54,382 nt of DNA from an uncultured Desulfuromonadales bacterium (lineage in GTDB: Bacteria > Desulfobacterota > Desulfuromonadia > Desulfuromonadales > Trichloromonadaceae), in assembly GCA_945787465.1 (NCBI GenBank), contig CALZIZ010000004.1, forward strand, positions 592 to 54,973. The letters are read 5' to 3'. The stretch's first letter is position 1. Each line of letters starts with the position of its first letter. The notes under the pieces were generated by a model. It was not told the DNA's origin and did no database searches. It saw only the letters and a list, made by a program, of their open reading frames with translations. The translations under genes and the position numbers were made by a program. Positions 11,127-21,888 of the stretch are shown here, piece by piece.

Positions 11127-11258
11127 GAGTAGGTTTCCTTAATCTTTCAGTTCGTTAGCGCCGCAGGTAGCAGCAGGCCGGGGGTGAGATGATTCCCGAA
11201 GCAAAGCCTAAGGCTGTTTCTCCTCGCTCCTTATGCCTCACCCCTCACGGAATCAAGG

Positions 11259-12194
11259 TTACTGCAGCAGTTCCCAGTCGACCACGATGGTGGCCCGGCT
11301 GCGCAGCTCCTGCAACCAGGCGTGGTAGGCCTGCTCTTCTTTTTGCGCCTGCAGGGTGCGACGGATATCCTCGGCCACCGCCTCGAGAGGCAGATTGACC
11401 GCCTTGCGGTGTTCTTCGACGAAAAAGATGTGGTAGCCGTAATCGCTCTTGACCAACTCGCTGAGCTGGCCCGCGGCCAGGGCAAAAACCGTGGCGTCAA
11501 ATTCGGGAGGCATCTGCCCCCGGGCGAAAAACCCCAGGTCCCCGCCCTGCTCGGAGTCGGGTGACAGGGAATGCTGCCGGGCCAGCGCGGCGAATTCCTC
11601 GCCCTGGCGCAACTGCTCGAGCAGGCTTTGTCCCTCTTCCTCGGTGGCGACCAGGATCTGCCGCGCCCTGACCTGCTCGGGGCGGTTGAACTCTTCGCCA
11701 TGAGCCTGGAAATAGGCCGAAACCTCTTCCTCGAGGACGCTGACCCTTGCATAGACGGTCTCGCGGACCACCTTTTCCATCAACAGATTCTGCTCAAGCT
11801 TGTGGCGCCACTGCTCGATGCTCAGTCCGCGCTGGCTGAGCATCTGCTCGAAGGCCCCGTCGGGATAGTCGCGACGGGACTCCTGAACAACCTCCTCGAG
11901 CTCCTCGGGCAACAGCTGCACATGCAACCGCTCGGCCTCGCCCAAAGCGAGCTCGCGGTCGATCAGCTGCACCAGAAAGGAGCGCTTGAGCTCCAGACGC
12001 TGCTCGTCCGGCAGGGCCTGCCCCTGGGGGAGGGTCTTTGCGAACTCGCCGAGAAACTGGGCAAGGCTCACAACCCGGCCGTCGATCTGCAGCAGGGTCG
12101 CAGCCGGCTCTTCTGCCTTGCGTTCACAGGCCGACAGAGCAACCAGCAACAGGCCCCACAGCAGCAGGCGCTTGATAAAATTGCGGCCTTTCAT
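11259..12194 (-). CDS. Parvulin-type peptidyl-prolyl isomerase lipoprotein
   Basis: This 311-residue protein has a lipoprotein signal: a basic start, a hydrophobic stretch and the lipobox LSAC at about residues 20-23. It is probably anchored to a membrane facing the periplasm. The N-terminal SurA/PrsA-like helical part is followed by a parvulin domain (about 175-270) with VRARQILVATEEEGQSLL, LARQHSLSPDSEQGGDLGFF and SDYGYHIFFVEEH. It resembles PrsA/PpiC foldases and is a likely paralogue of the downstream surA-like gene, from which 132 bp separate it. Confidence 0.88.
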   Translation of the reverse strand: MKGRNFIKRLLLWGLLLVALSACERKAEEPAATLLQIDGRVVSLAQFLGEFAKTLPQGQALPDEQRLELKRSFLVQLIDRELALGEAERLHVQLLPEELEEVVQESRRDYPDGAFEQMLSQRGLSIEQWRHKLEQNLLMEKVVRETVYARVSVLEEEVSAYFQAHGEEFNRPEQVRARQILVATEEEGQSLLEQLRQGEEFAALARQHSLSPDSEQGGDLGFFARGQMPPEFDATVFALAAGQLSELVKSDYGYHIFFVEEHRKAVNLPLEAVAEDIRRTLQAQKEEQAYHAWLQELRSRATIVVDWELLQ

Positions 12195-12221
12195 GTTGGC
12201 TTCGGGCTTCCTTCTCGGATG

Positions 12222-12297
12222 GTAACCTGGATCCGTGGGATCGGGGGGGGAAAATGACTTGCGCTATTCCCCGGTCTGAACTCACGGATTCAGGGTA
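12222..12297 (+). repeat. Interspersed repeat R2, copy C (internally deleted)
   Basis: It keeps both ends of family R2, GTAACCTGGATCCGTGGGAT on the left and CTCACGGATTCAGGGTAA on the right. The middle of about 95 bp seen in the full copies is missing. The ends form an imperfect inverted repeat. It fills the gap between mfd and the lipoprotein gene. Confidence 0.75.
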
Positions 12298-12327
12298 AAT
12301 TAAACCGTGAAATTCAAGCTAGCACAG

Positions 12328-15300
12328 CTAGATAAAGGCCTGCAATTCTTTTTTGGCCGCCTCCAGAAGCTCTTCTCCAGGCACCCGACCGGTGCGGATG
12401 GTGAGGCGGTAATCGGGGGAAAAGCTGTAGGTTTTAGGGTCCTTCTGAAGCAGCCCGAGGATTTTTTCCGGCGGCACCGGGGTGGCAGCATGGAAGCCGA
12501 AAACCAGCTGGCGGCCATCATATTCGGCCATCTCGATCTTGAAGCGTTTCATCAGCACCCGCAGCTTCATCACCTCGAACAGCAAGGCGGCAGGCTCGGG
12601 GATCTCGCCGTAGCGGTCACGCAGCTCGTCGGCGGTGGCGTAGAGCGATTCCTCGTCGTCGGCCGAGGCGAGCTTTTTATAAAAGACCAGGCGCTGGTTG
12701 GGATCAGGAAGGTACTTTTCGGGCAAGAAGACGCTGAGGCCGAGGCGGATCTCGGGGTCGACCCTGTCCTCGTGCTCCATCCCCTGCAGCTCCTGGATCG
12801 TCTCCTGGAGCAGCTCAGAGTACATCTCGAAACCGATCGCCTCGATCTGCCCGGCCTGGCGCGCCCCGAGCAGGTCGCCGGCTCCGCGCAGCTCCAGATC
12901 ATGGCTGGCCACCCGAAAGCCGGCGCCGAGTTCGGTGAGCTCCTGCAGCACCCGCAGCCGCTCTCTAGCCTCGCGGGTCAGGGTCGCCTCGCCGGGAATC
13001 AGCAGATAGGCGTAGGCGCGGTGCTTGGAGCGGCCGACCCGGCCGCGCAGCTGGTAGAGCTGGCTGAGGCCGAAGCAGTCGGCGCGGTTGATGATGATGG
13101 TGTTGGCCCGGGAGATGTCGATGCCGTTTTCGATGATGGTGGTCGAAACCAGCACGTTGGAGCGCCCCTCGATAAAATCGAGCATCACCTGCTCAAGGGC
13201 CTTTTCGCCCATCTGGCCGTGGCCGACGGCGATCTTGGCCTCGGGGACCAGGGTCTGGATGAACTCGGCCATGGCACCGATCGACTGTACCCGGTTGTGG
13301 ATGAAAAAGACCTGGCCGCCACGACGCAGCTCGCGCAGGATCGCCTCGCGGATCAGGTCGTCATCGAACTTGGTGACGTAGGTTCGGATCGCCAGCCGGT
13401 CCACCGGCGGGGTGTCGATCACCGAGAGGTCGCGCATCCCCATCATGCTCATGTGCAGGGTGCGCGGAATGGGGGTCGCGGTCAGGGTGATCACATCGAC
13501 CTCGGCGCGCATCTTCTTGAGGCGCTCCTTGTGGCTGACGCCGAAGCGCTGCTCCTCGTCGATAACCACCAGCCCCAGGTTCTTGAAGCGCACGTCGCGC
13601 TGCAGCATGCGGTGGGTACCGATGACCACGTCGACCTGGCCCGCGGCCAGTCTTTCGAGCACCTGCCTGTTCTCGGCGGCGCTGCGAAAGCGCGAGACCA
13701 TCTCCACCACCACCGGGTAATCCTTGAAGCGCTCGCTGAAGTTGGTCCAGTGCTGGCGGGCCAGCACCGTGGTCGGCACCAGCACGGCCACCTGGCGCCC
13801 GTCGAGGGCGGCCTTGAAAGCGGCGCGGATCGCCACCTCGGTCTTGCCGTAACCGACATCGCCGCAGACCAGGCGGTCGACGGGACGCTCCGAGTGCATA
13901 TCGCCTAGCACGTCGGTGATGGCGCTGAGCTGGTCCGGGGTCTCCTCGTAGGGAAAGGCGGCCTCGAACTCGCGGAACATGCGATCGGGCGGCGAGTAGC
14001 GAAAGCCCTTGCTCATTTCGCGGCGGGCGTAGATCTTGAGCAGCTCGCGGGCCAGCTCTTCGACCGCCGCGCGAGCCCGGACTTTGGCCTTTTCCCAGGC
14101 GGCGCCGCCCATCTTGTCGAGGCGCGGCGTATGGCCTTCGCCGCCGACGTACTTCTGTACCTTCTCGATGCGCTCGACGGGCAGGTAGAGCTTGTCCTTG
14201 CCGGCGTATTCGAGGTGCAGAAAATCCCCCTCGGTGCTGCCCATCTGCAGGTGCAGCAGCCCCCGGTACAGCCCGATGCCGTGGTCGGCATGGACCACGT
14301 AGTCGCCGTCCTTGAGTTCGGCCAGCGAGGAGAGCATCGCCTGGGCCCGGGCCTCGGTCAGCCCGCGCCGGCGCACCCGCTGACCGAAGATCTCCTCTTC
14401 GGTGATCACCACCAGCTTTTCGCCGGGCAGGCGAAAGCCGGCCGAGAGATCGCCGATGACCAGCAGCGGCCGCCCCGCCTCGAGGGCCTTGGGCGAGGCG
14501 ACGGGATCGAAGTTCAGTTGCAGCTCGTGGGATGCAAGCAACTCGACCAGACGTTCGGCCTGGCCGCGCTGGTGGCAGACGAGCAGAACCTTCCAACTCT
14601 CCTGGCGCCACTGGCGCAGCCGCTGGGCCAGGCTCTCGAGGCCACCGGCATCGCGCCGCAGCTCGGCACGCAGGTCGCCGTTGCCCTCGCTGTGAAACTG
14701 GTACTGCTGGCGATCCTGCTCGAGGCGGTAAACCCGCAGACTCGAAAAATCGATGCGCTTGCGGCCGCTGAGCTCTTCCTCGAGGCGGGCAGGGCGCAGA
14801 AACAGCTCGCCGGCAGGGACAAAAACCTCGCCCCTGCGACTGATGCGGCCTTCCCCCTCGGCCACCTCGGAGGCAAAACCGTCGGCTTCGGCCTCCACCG
14901 CCGGCGGGTCGATGACCACCCAGCGGGCCTTGGGGGCATAATCGAAAAGGGTATCGAGACCAGCGTAATTGAGCGGCAGCAAGAAGCAACGCCCCGGCAC
15001 AAGCAGCCCCTCACGGGCCTCCTCGAGGACCGCCTCGCGCTTGGGCCGAGGCAGCTCGAGGTGGTCACAGCGCTTTTTTAGCTGCCGGGCGAAGGTCTCA
15101 AGATGCTCGCCCGCCAGCACCAGCTCCCGGGCCGGCAGCAGCACCAGTTCACCGAGCTCGGTCTCGGAAGAGCGTTGCGAGACCGGGTCGAAAGGACGCA
15201 TGCGCTCGATGTAATCACCAAAGAATTCGATGCGCACCGGCTTGTCACCGGAGGGCGGAAAAATATCGAGGATATCCCCCCGCAGCGAAAAACTTCCCCG

Positions 15301-15816
15301 ATCCTCCACCAGGGGCGCCGAATTGTAGCCGAGCGCGAGCAGCCGCTGCAGCAGCTCTGGCCGGTCGTATTCGTCTTCGGCGATCAGGCTTTCGCAGAGC
15401 TCGCCGAGCACTTTTTGCGGAATGACCTTCTGCAGGACGGCGCGCACCGGCATCACTACCGCCCGGGCCCGCCCCTCGTGCAGCGCGGCCAGCGCCGCCA
15501 GGCGGGTCGCCTCGACCTCGGGGTGGGGATGCAGGGCCTCGTAGGGGCGCACCTCCCAGTGAGGCAGCAGGAAGATCTCCTCGGGCCGGCCGTGATAGAA
15601 GCCAAGGTCGGCGGCCAGGCGCTCGGCCTGTTTCTGGTCCGCCGCCAGCACCATCAGGGTCTCGGAGCTCTGTTCCAGAAACCTTGCCAGCAGATGGGCA
15701 CTGCAGGAGCCCAGGGTACCGAGCACCTCGGCATGAAACTGCCCGGCCAGCTCCTCGACAAAGGAGCGACTGGTCAGGGAGATGATTTCGGATTGTTGTT
15801 GGATATCGTTTTCCAT
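12328..15816 (-). CDS. mfd: Transcription-repair coupling factor
   Basis: Mfd releases RNA polymerase stalled at DNA damage and recruits UvrA. At 1162 residues it is full length. An N-terminal UvrB-like region (LPHWEVRPYEALHPHPE) precedes the RNA polymerase-interacting domain (DYVVHADHGIGLYRG, KLYLPVERIEKVQKY). The translocase motor then shows Walker A GDVGYGKTEVA, DEEQRFGVSHKERLK and TATPIPRTLHMS, and RGRVGRSKHRAYAYL. It starts with ATG at 15816. uvrA lies in the same window but is not linked in an operon. Confidence 0.98.
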   Translation of the reverse strand: MENDIQQQSEIISLTSRSFVEELAGQFHAEVLGTLGSCSAHLLARFLEQSSETLMVLAADQKQAERLAADLGFYHGRPEEIFLLPHWEVRPYEALHPHPEVEATRLAALAALHEGRARAVVMPVRAVLQKVIPQKVLGELCESLIAEDEYDRPELLQRLLALGYNSAPLVEDRGSFSLRGDILDIFPPSGDKPVRIEFFGDYIERMRPFDPVSQRSSETELGELVLLPARELVLAGEHLETFARQLKKRCDHLELPRPKREAVLEEAREGLLVPGRCFLLPLNYAGLDTLFDYAPKARWVVIDPPAVEAEADGFASEVAEGEGRISRRGEVFVPAGELFLRPARLEEELSGRKRIDFSSLRVYRLEQDRQQYQFHSEGNGDLRAELRRDAGGLESLAQRLRQWRQESWKVLLVCHQRGQAERLVELLASHELQLNFDPVASPKALEAGRPLLVIGDLSAGFRLPGEKLVVITEEEIFGQRVRRRGLTEARAQAMLSSLAELKDGDYVVHADHGIGLYRGLLHLQMGSTEGDFLHLEYAGKDKLYLPVERIEKVQKYVGGEGHTPRLDKMGGAAWEKAKVRARAAVEELARELLKIYARREMSKGFRYSPPDRMFREFEAAFPYEETPDQLSAITDVLGDMHSERPVDRLVCGDVGYGKTEVAIRAAFKAALDGRQVAVLVPTTVLARQHWTNFSERFKDYPVVVEMVSRFRSAAENRQVLERLAAGQVDVVIGTHRMLQRDVRFKNLGLVVIDEEQRFGVSHKERLKKMRAEVDVITLTATPIPRTLHMSMMGMRDLSVIDTPPVDRLAIRTYVTKFDDDLIREAILRELRRGGQVFFIHNRVQSIGAMAEFIQTLVPEAKIAVGHGQMGEKALEQVMLDFIEGRSNVLVSTTIIENGIDISRANTIIINRADCFGLSQLYQLRGRVGRSKHRAYAYLLIPGEATLTREARERLRVLQELTELGAGFRVASHDLELRGAGDLLGARQAGQIEAIGFEMYSELLQETIQELQGMEHEDRVDPEIRLGLSVFLPEKYLPDPNQRLVFYKKLASADDEESLYATADELRDRYGEIPEPAALLFEVMKLRVLMKRFKIEMAEYDGRQLVFGFHAATPVPPEKILGLLQKDPKTYSFSPDYRLTIRTGRVPGEELLEAAKKELQAFI

Positions 15817-15975
15817 GATGTCCCGAAAATACCTGAAGAGATCGGCTTTTTCCAGTTTACAGTATTGCCATTGGCTTTAGGAAAAGGCCCTTTACCACTG
15901 GACACTGAGACCACAGCGCTTTTTGTGGATGAAATCGGAATCCGCTGGCCCTGAAAAATATCCCCTGAAGGGGGA

Positions 15976-16067
15976 GGGTAGGTTGGGTTGAGGGACGAAA
16001 CCCAACAGACGGTTCAAAGCCGGCAAATGTTGGGTCCGTCGCTACGCTCCTTGACCCAACCTACTCC
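15976..16067. repeat. Palindrome-ended repeat R3, copy 2
   Basis: It starts GGGTAGGTTGGGTTGAGGGA and ends TTGACCCAACCTACTCC. ACCCAACA and TGTTGGGT inside form a second nested pair. It matches copy 1 at 5997-6092 over nearly the whole length. Confidence 0.8.
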
Positions 16068-16086
16068 CTGCTAAGACGAAATGCTT

Positions 16087-16109
16087 CGCGACTGAAGTCG
16101 CTCCTACAA
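16087..16109. repeat. REP-like hairpin
   Basis: GCGACTGAAGTCGC forms a perfect short stem, followed by TCCTACAAA. It resembles the core of REP sequences known from Pseudomonas (from memory). A related GACTCGCCCCTACAAA follows at 16165-16181. Confidence 0.5.
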
Positions 16110-16174
16110 AGTCGTGGCCTTTGGTGCAGCTTAGGGGGTTTGGGTGAAAATTAGTGCAGGACACGACTCGCCCC

Positions 16175-16207
16175 TACAAAAAACGAAGGGCGTGCCTCGG
16201 CACGCCC
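16175..16207 (-). terminator. nadA terminator
   Basis: Stem GGGCGTGCC / GGCACGCCC with a two-base loop (16188-16207). On the minus strand it is followed by TTCGTTTTTTG. It sits 28 bp past the nadA stop. Confidence 0.85.
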
Positions 16208-16234
16208 CTGTTAATATCAATCCTGAAACGAACC

Positions 16235-17149
16235 TCAGTCCCGCGGTACGGCGAGCATCCGGTCGAGGGTGGCCTTGGCCTTCTCGCGGATGTCCTTCGG
16301 AACGGTGATCTCCGGGCTCATGGTCTGCAGGCTCTTGAGCACGTCCTCGAGGGAGGTGAGCTTCATGTTGGGGCAGATCAACCGGGCAGAGGGGAGGATG
16401 AACTCCTTTTCCGGGTTCTCCTTGCGCAATCGGTAAAGGATTCCCGCCTCGGTGCCGACAATGAACTTTTTGGCCGGGCTCTTACGGGCGTATTCGTACA
16501 TGCCGCTGGTCGAGCAGATGTGATCGGCCAGATCGAGGATCTCGGGAGCACACTCGGGATGGGCCATGAAAAGCGCACCGGGATTTTCCTGCTGGGCCCG
16601 ATTGATTTCCTCGGGTTTGAGCCGGTCATGGGTGGGGCAGTAACCCTCCCAGAAGTGGCAGGTCTTGTCGGTATGCTTGGCGATGTAGCGGCCGAGGTTA
16701 CGGTCCGGCACCAGAATGACCTCGTCGGCCTCCAGGGAGCGCACCACGTTGACCGCATTGGAGCTGGTGCAACAGATATCGCTTTCGGCCTTGACCGCGG
16801 CCGTGGAGTTGACATAGGTCACCACGGTGGCCCCGGGATGTTTTGCTTTCATCTGGCGCAGCCCCTCGGCGGTGACCATATCGGCCATCGGGCAGCCGGC
16901 ATCGGGCCGGGGCAGCAGCACGATCTTTTCGGGCGAAAGGATATGGGCGCTTTCAGCCATGAAGTGCACCCCGCAAAAGACGATGACGTCCTTGTCGGTG
17001 CGTGCGGCCTCCATCGACAGAGCGAGGGAATCACCCGTTATATCGGCGATTTCCTGAATCTCGTCGCGCTGGTAGTTATGGGCCATCAGCAGCGCGTTTC
17101 GCTCCTTGACCAGACGGCGGATTTCTTCTTTTATCTCTTGCTGATTCAT
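16235..17149 (-). CDS. nadA: Quinolinate synthase A
   Basis: NadA condenses iminoaspartate with dihydroxyacetone phosphate to quinolinate, the second step of NAD synthesis from aspartate, using a [4Fe-4S] cluster. The three cluster cysteines are visible in [18 protein letters not shown] and HPEC. Other family segments are [25 protein letters not shown] and [11 protein letters not shown] prefer ATG 17149 (304 residues) over the in-frame GTG at 17164, because AAAGGTGG lies at SD distance from the ATG. A good promoter and a terminator frame it as a single-gene unit. nadB and nadC are not in the window. Confidence 0.96.
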   Translation of the reverse strand: MNQQEIKEEIRRLVKERNALLMAHNYQRDEIQEIADITGDSLALSMEAARTDKDVIVFCGVHFMAESAHILSPEKIVLLPRPDAGCPMADMVTAEGLRQMKAKHPGATVVTYVNSTAAVKAESDICCTSSNAVNVVRSLEADEVILVPDRNLGRYIAKHTDKTCHFWEGYCPTHDRLKPEEINRAQQENPGALFMAHPECAPEILDLADHICSTSGMYEYARKSPAKKFIVGTEAGILYRLRKENPEKEFILPSARLICPNMKLTSLEDVLKSLQTMSPEITVPKDIREKAKATLDRMLAVPRD

Positions 17150-17184
17150 TTCCCACCTTTCCACGGGTGCAAATTTGAACGCGT

Positions 17185-17213
17185 ATACTAGATCAAAAGT
17201 CTTGATATGTCAA
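17185..17213 (-). promoter_or_regulatory. nadA promoter
   Basis: On the minus strand, a perfect -35 TTGACA (17208-17213), a 17-base spacer and -10 TAGTAT (17185-17190, 4 of 6 to consensus) stand 36 bp upstream of the nadA start. Confidence 0.65.
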
Positions 17214-17235
17214 ACCCTTATCGCGCCGTTTCGTC

Positions 17236-17265
17236 TTGACACCGCAAGTCGAGAAGGGCTATGCT
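17236..17265 (+). promoter_or_regulatory. Promoter of the tat genes
   Basis: A perfect -35 TTGACA (17236-17241), an 18-base spacer and TATGCT (17260-17265) lie about 56 bp upstream of the tatA/B start. It is divergent from the nadA promoter. Confidence 0.55.
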
Positions 17266-17320
17266 CTGATCACCTGAAACAACCCCCTTTATTAAATAGC
17301 ATACCAGACGAGGAAATAAC

Positions 17321-17665
17321 ATGTTCGGAATCGGGATGCCCGAGCTACTGCTCATTCTTGCCATCGCGCTGATCGTTATCGGTCCCAAAAAACTTCCCGA
17401 CATCGCCAAGGCCCTGGGCCGAGGCCTTGCAGAATTCAAGCGGACCACCGACGAGCTGAAAAACACCCTAAACGAAGAAGCCCGCACGGCAGATACCCGC
17501 GACCAGCTCATCAAGGAGGGCAAGATTCAGCCCCCCAACCCCTACGTTGACGGCAACACCGGGGCTGAGCCTGAAACGGCCGAGCAGACCTTGCCCCGCC
17601 CCGGGGAGAAGCCGGCCAACCAGCCCGCGAGCACCGAGCCCCGCAAGGACGCCGACCATGAGTGA
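17321..17665 (+). CDS. tatA: Sec-independent translocase protein TatA/TatB
   Basis: This is a subunit of the twin-arginine translocase, which exports folded proteins. The 114 residues start with [20 protein letters not shown], one membrane helix, followed by the [20 protein letters not shown] amphipathic helix. A long polar, proline-rich tail follows. The length and the E in MPELL fit either TatA or TatB; the symbol is provisional. The gene overlaps tatC by 8 bases. Confidence 0.9.
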   Translation: MFGIGMPELLLILAIALIVIGPKKLPDIAKALGRGLAEFKRTTDELKNTLNEEARTADTRDQLIKEGKIQPPNPYVDGNTGAEPETAEQTLPRPGEKPANQPASTEPRKDADHE

Positions 17666-18431
17666 AGGCCAACTTCCCTTTACAGCCCACCTCGAAGAGC
17701 TGCGCAAACGATTGATGATCGCCATGGGCGCCTGGCTGGTAGCCTTTATCGGCTGCTACAGCTTCGCCGAGCAACTCTTCCAGATGATTTCCGAACCGGT
17801 GCGCTCGACCCTGCCCGAGGGCAGCTCGCTGGTGTTCATCAACGCCACCGAGCCGTTTTTCACCTATCTGAAAATCGCCGCAGTGGCCGGGGCCCTGATT
17901 GCCCTGCCGGTGATTCTCTGGCAGCTCTGGGCATTTATCGCCCCGGGGCTCTACAGCCACGAAAAACGCCTCGCCATCCCCTTTGTCTTCTGCGGCTGCC
18001 TCTGCTTTGGCTCAGGCACCTATTTCGGTTTCATCCACGTCTTTCCGACAATCTTCACCTTTCTCATCCAGTTCGGCACCGGCAGCGGCGAAATCAGCGC
18101 CATGCTCTCGATGGGCGGCTATCTAACCCTCTCGACGCGGCTGCTGCTGGCCTTCGGCCTGGTCTTCGAGTTGCCGGTGGTGATCTTCTTTCTTGCGCGC
18201 ATGGGTGTCGTCGACGCAAAGTGGCTCGGCCGCAACCGCAAGTTCGCCCTGCTGGCGGCCTTCGTCTTCGGCGCCCTGCTCACCCCGCCCGACCTCTTTT
18301 CGCAGACCGCCATCGCCCTGCCTTTTATTATCCTCTACGAGGTTGGCATCTGGGTTGCCTGGCTGTTCGGCAAGAAAAAGACCCAACCGGCTGAGGAACA
18401 TCCCCCCGAAACCGAGGCAAAGCCCGAATAG
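17658..18431 (+). CDS. tatC: Sec-independent translocase protein TatC
   Basis: TatC recognises twin-arginine signal peptides. The 257-residue protein starts at ATG 17658, inside the tatA/B end. It shows [19 protein letters not shown], the conserved signal-binding N-terminus with the E of HLEELR, then six membrane segments. [12 protein letters not shown] and [10 protein letters not shown] are diagnostic. The polar tail [15 protein letters not shown] is variable in the family. It is co-transcribed with tatA/B. Substrates cannot be told from this window. Confidence 0.96.
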   Translation: MSEGQLPFTAHLEELRKRLMIAMGAWLVAFIGCYSFAEQLFQMISEPVRSTLPEGSSLVFINATEPFFTYLKIAAVAGALIALPVILWQLWAFIAPGLYSHEKRLAIPFVFCGCLCFGSGTYFGFIHVFPTIFTFLIQFGTGSGEISAMLSMGGYLTLSTRLLLAFGLVFELPVVIFFLARMGVVDAKWLGRNRKFALLAAFVFGALLTPPDLFSQTAIALPFIILYEVGIWVAWLFGKKKTQPAEEHPPETEAKPE

Positions 18432-18460
18432 TCAATGGCCATCCCCGGGTTGCCCTGACG

Positions 18461-19385
<925 letters not shown>

Positions 19386-19402
<17 letters not shown>

Positions 19403-20180
19403 TGAGGGCCCATCCTTTAGACCCTGGCTGCCTTTTCTCACCCTGCTTGAAAAAGAGGTCCGCAGGTTTCTGCGGGTCGCCTCGCAGACCCTGCTGACGC
19501 CGATCATCACCGCAGCTCTCTACCTGTTTGTTTTCGGCGCCACCCTCGGCCAGCGCATCAGCGTCCTCGAGGGCTTCAGCTACGCCCAGTTCGTTATCCC
19601 CGGGCTGATCCTGATGGGGGTGATTAACAACTCTTTCGCCAACACCTCGTCATCGCTCTTCATGTCGCGCTACCTGGGCAACATCGTCGATCTGCTGGTC
19701 ACCCCGGTCAGCCCGGCCCAGTTGATCCTCGCCTATACCCTGGCGGCGATGATCCGCGGGCTGGCCGTCGGCTGCGCGGTCTGGCTTATCTCAACGCTCT
19801 TCTCGAGCCTGCCCTGGGCAAATCCCCTGGCCGCTTTGGCCATGGCGGCGCTGGCGAGTTTTCTCTTCGCCCAGTTCGGCATCATCGCAGCCATCTACGC
19901 CAACACCTTCGACTCGTTGTCCATGTTCTCCAATTTTATCATTTTGCCGCTGATTTACCTGGGCGGCGTCTTTTACCCCATCTCGATTCTTCCCCCTTTC
20001 TGGGCGCAGCTTTCTCATCTCAACCCGCTTTTCTACCTGATCGACGGTTTTCGCCATGCCATCCTCGGCGTCGGCGACCTCTCGCTGCTGACCGCCTTTG
20101 GCATTGCTGCGACCATGGCGCTGGGGCTCTTCGGCTGGGCGGCCCTGTTGGTGGCCAAGGGGTACCGGCTGCGCTCCTGA
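19386..20180 (+). CDS. ABC-2 type transporter permease
   Basis: Membrane partner of the preceding ATPase, 264 residues, YadH-like. Six hydrophobic segments are visible, starting near residue 35 (TLLTPIITAALYLFVFG). The ABC-2 motif FDSLSMFSNFIILPLIYLGG and FWAQLSHLNPLFYLIDGFRH are typical. An AGGAGG sits just before ATG 19386. A bidirectional terminator follows about 100 bp downstream. Confidence 0.93.
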
Positions 20181-20207
20181 TTCTGGCCATTTCAACAAAA
20201 AAGGACC

Positions 20208-20271
20208 TTGGCCACAGAGGTCACAGAGAACCGATGAGATTTTTTCTTACTTCTGTGATCCCGTGGCCTAG
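20208..20271. repeat. Intergenic repeat with inverted ends
   Basis: Left arm TTGGCCACAGAGGTCACAGA and right arm CTTCTGTGATCCCGTGGCCT pair imperfectly. The CCACAGAGGTCACAGAG type is common in bacterial spacers (from memory). Noncoding. Confidence 0.55.
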
Positions 20272-20280
20272 AATACGGGC

Positions 20281-20320
20281 AAAAAAAGCGCGCCCCAGAA
20301 GGGGCGCGCTTTTTTTCTTT
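20281..20320. terminator. Bidirectional terminator
   Basis: Stem AGCGCGCCCC / GGGGCGCGCT with AGAA loop, A tract before and T tract after. It serves the permease gene (plus strand) and the converging YfaZ-like gene (minus strand). Confidence 0.9.
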
Positions 20321-20339
20321 TGAACAAACCAGATTCGAC

Positions 20340-20909
20340 TTAGAAGTGGGCCTGGAAACCGACCCGGAAGGCATCGTCGATGGTCCGCTCGCCCCTCTCG
20401 TCGAAATCGACCTGCACGTTCTGGTAATCGACCAGGGCCCGGATCTTGGGGGTCAGGGCATAGCTCAGGCGAACCCCGGTTTCGACCAGGCGCTCTGAAT
20501 CGCGCCAGGAAAAAATTTTCGGAGCATACACCAGACGCCCCGCCAGGGCAAAGCCTCCCAGTGACGGCGGCCCGTAACTGAGTTTGACACCGACCCCGAG
20601 GTTGACATACTCCAGGTCTTCGGCATTGGCTTCGCCGCCGATCACATGGGCGCCGACGCCAAGATCAAGGCCGGGGACGTTGCCGGGGGTACCCATGAAG
20701 TCAAAGCCGACCGAACCGAGTTGGGTCTCCTCGTCATCGTTGTAAAGGTAGCGCAGGTTGAAAGCAGAGGCCCCGTAATCGTCCCGGGCCACGCCAAGGG
20801 AGAGTTCGCCCTGGGCGCTGTAATCGTTAAACTGGAGACCCAGCGAAGCCGCTCCGGCATCGACCAGGGTACAACCGAACAGAACCAGAAAAATCAGCAG
20901 TTTTTTCAT
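20340..20909 (-). CDS. YfaZ-like outer-membrane protein
   Basis: Exported beta-rich protein of 189 residues. A signal peptide spans about 1-21 (LVDAGAA), and alternating short strands such as GVGAHVIGGEANAEDL and NLGVGVKLSYG lead to the C-terminal aromatic residue F (FRVGFQAHF), typical of outer-membrane barrels. The YfaZ family assignment rests on overall pattern. I choose ATG 20909 because AGGAGGA stands 6 bases upstream; an upstream TTG-type extension has no SD. Function is unknown. Confidence 0.75.
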   Translation of the reverse strand: MKKLLIFLVLFGCTLVDAGAASLGLQFNDYSAQGELSLGVARDDYGASAFNLRYLYNDDEETQLGSVGFDFMGTPGNVPGLDLGVGAHVIGGEANAEDLEYVNLGVGVKLSYGPPSLGGFALAGRLVYAPKIFSWRDSERLVETGVRLSYALTPKIRALVDYQNVQVDFDERGERTIDDAFRVGFQAHF

Positions 20910-21039
20910 CAGGATTCCTCCTCGCAATAAAAACATGGATCGAAAGGTGCCTCAGTGCAGCGAACGACCGGCACTATGACACAACCATTTTGGGGAATCA
21001 AGCATGTTTGCCAGGGTACGTGCGCCTCGTCAGGCAAAA

Positions 21040-21074
21040 AAAATACCGGCCTTTCCGCAAGGGAAAAACCGGCA
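21040..21074 (-). terminator. Terminator of the GntR-family gene
   Basis: ACCGGCCTTTCC and GGGAAAAACCGGC pair around GCAA. On the minus strand the hairpin is followed by TATTTTTTTT. It lies about 50 bp past the regulator stop. Confidence 0.75.
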
Positions 21075-21123
21075 TTCAAATCGCATTTAATCGCAGAAAA
21101 CCAAAGGCTGGGCTGCAGGGCAA

Positions 21124-21834
21124 TCAGACATCCACCACGCGGTTGAGGATTGAATTTTCCACCCGGCGACCCTGCTCCTGAGCCAGGCTCTGAATCAGCA
21201 CCTGGCCGCCGTAGGCAGCGGTCTTGCTGACCAGTTTATCGGCCATATCGCCATCATGCTTACGGAAAGCCTCGATGATCTTACGGTGTTCCTGCACCGA
21301 GATTTCCATGCGGCCGGGCAAAGAGAGCGAGGCCATACGCAGGCGGTTGAACTTCATCATCAACTGACTGATCAATTCGAGCAGTTTCTCGTTGTCGGAA
21401 GCCTTGATAAAGAGCTCGTGAAACTCGTTATGGACGCGGAAAAAGGTTTTTACGTCCCCTTCGTCGGCCAGTTTTTCGAGTCGCACGTTGATTGCCTCGA
21501 GCCGCTCAAGGTCCTTTTCGGTCATCCGCGTCGCGGCAATGCGAGCGGCATAGCCTTCGAGAATGCTCTTAATGGCATAAAACTCCTCAACATCCCGTTC
21601 GGAAAGGGAGGCAACCACGGCGCCTTTCCGCGGCACAACCGTGAGGTAGCCTTCGGATTCAAGCTGCCTGAACGCTTCGCGGATCGGCGTACGGCTGATT
21701 CCGAATCGTTCGGCAAGCTCGGGCTCCGCGACTTTTTCCCCAGGTTTCAGGGTGCCACGCAGAATCGCCTCACGGATGGTTTCAAGAATCTTTTCCCGTA
21801 ACGTCTGATGCCGTTCGATCGGTTTTTTTTTCAC
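21124..21834 (-). CDS. GntR/FadR-type transcriptional regulator (FCD domain)
   Basis: Repressor-type regulator of 236 residues. The winged helix-turn-helix is at about 10-78 (LREKILETIREAILRGTLKPGEKV, ELAERFGISRTPIREAFRQLESEGYL). An all-helical FCD effector domain follows, with metal-ligand-like HNEFHELFI and QEHRKIIEAF. I prefer the GTG start at 21834, with GGAGAG 9 bases upstream; the open frame runs on to 21888 without a better signal. A 15-bp palindrome sits inside its promoter, so self-repression is likely. The effector is unknown. It is divergent from the broken K+ channel gene. Confidence 0.9.
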   Translation of the reverse strand: MKKKPIERHQTLREKILETIREAILRGTLKPGEKVAEPELAERFGISRTPIREAFRQLESEGYLTVVPRKGAVVASLSERDVEEFYAIKSILEGYAARIAATRMTEKDLERLEAINVRLEKLADEGDVKTFFRVHNEFHELFIKASDNEKLLELISQLMMKFNRLRMASLSLPGRMEISVQEHRKIIEAFRKHDGDMADKLVSKTAAYGGQVLIQSLAQEQGRRVENSILNRVVDV

Positions 21835-21888
21835 TGAAAAGTCTCTCCGAACCTGAACATCTATAATCAATAAATTAAAAGTCACCAA

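Larger units (their letters stand above)
15817..16234. other. mfd/nadA gap with repeats and terminator
   Basis: No gene was found. It contains R3 copy 2 (15976-16067), a short REP-like hairpin (16087-16109) and the nadA terminator (16175-16207). Bases 15840-15960 hold the upstream region of mfd, with no promoter I would defend. Confidence 0.7.
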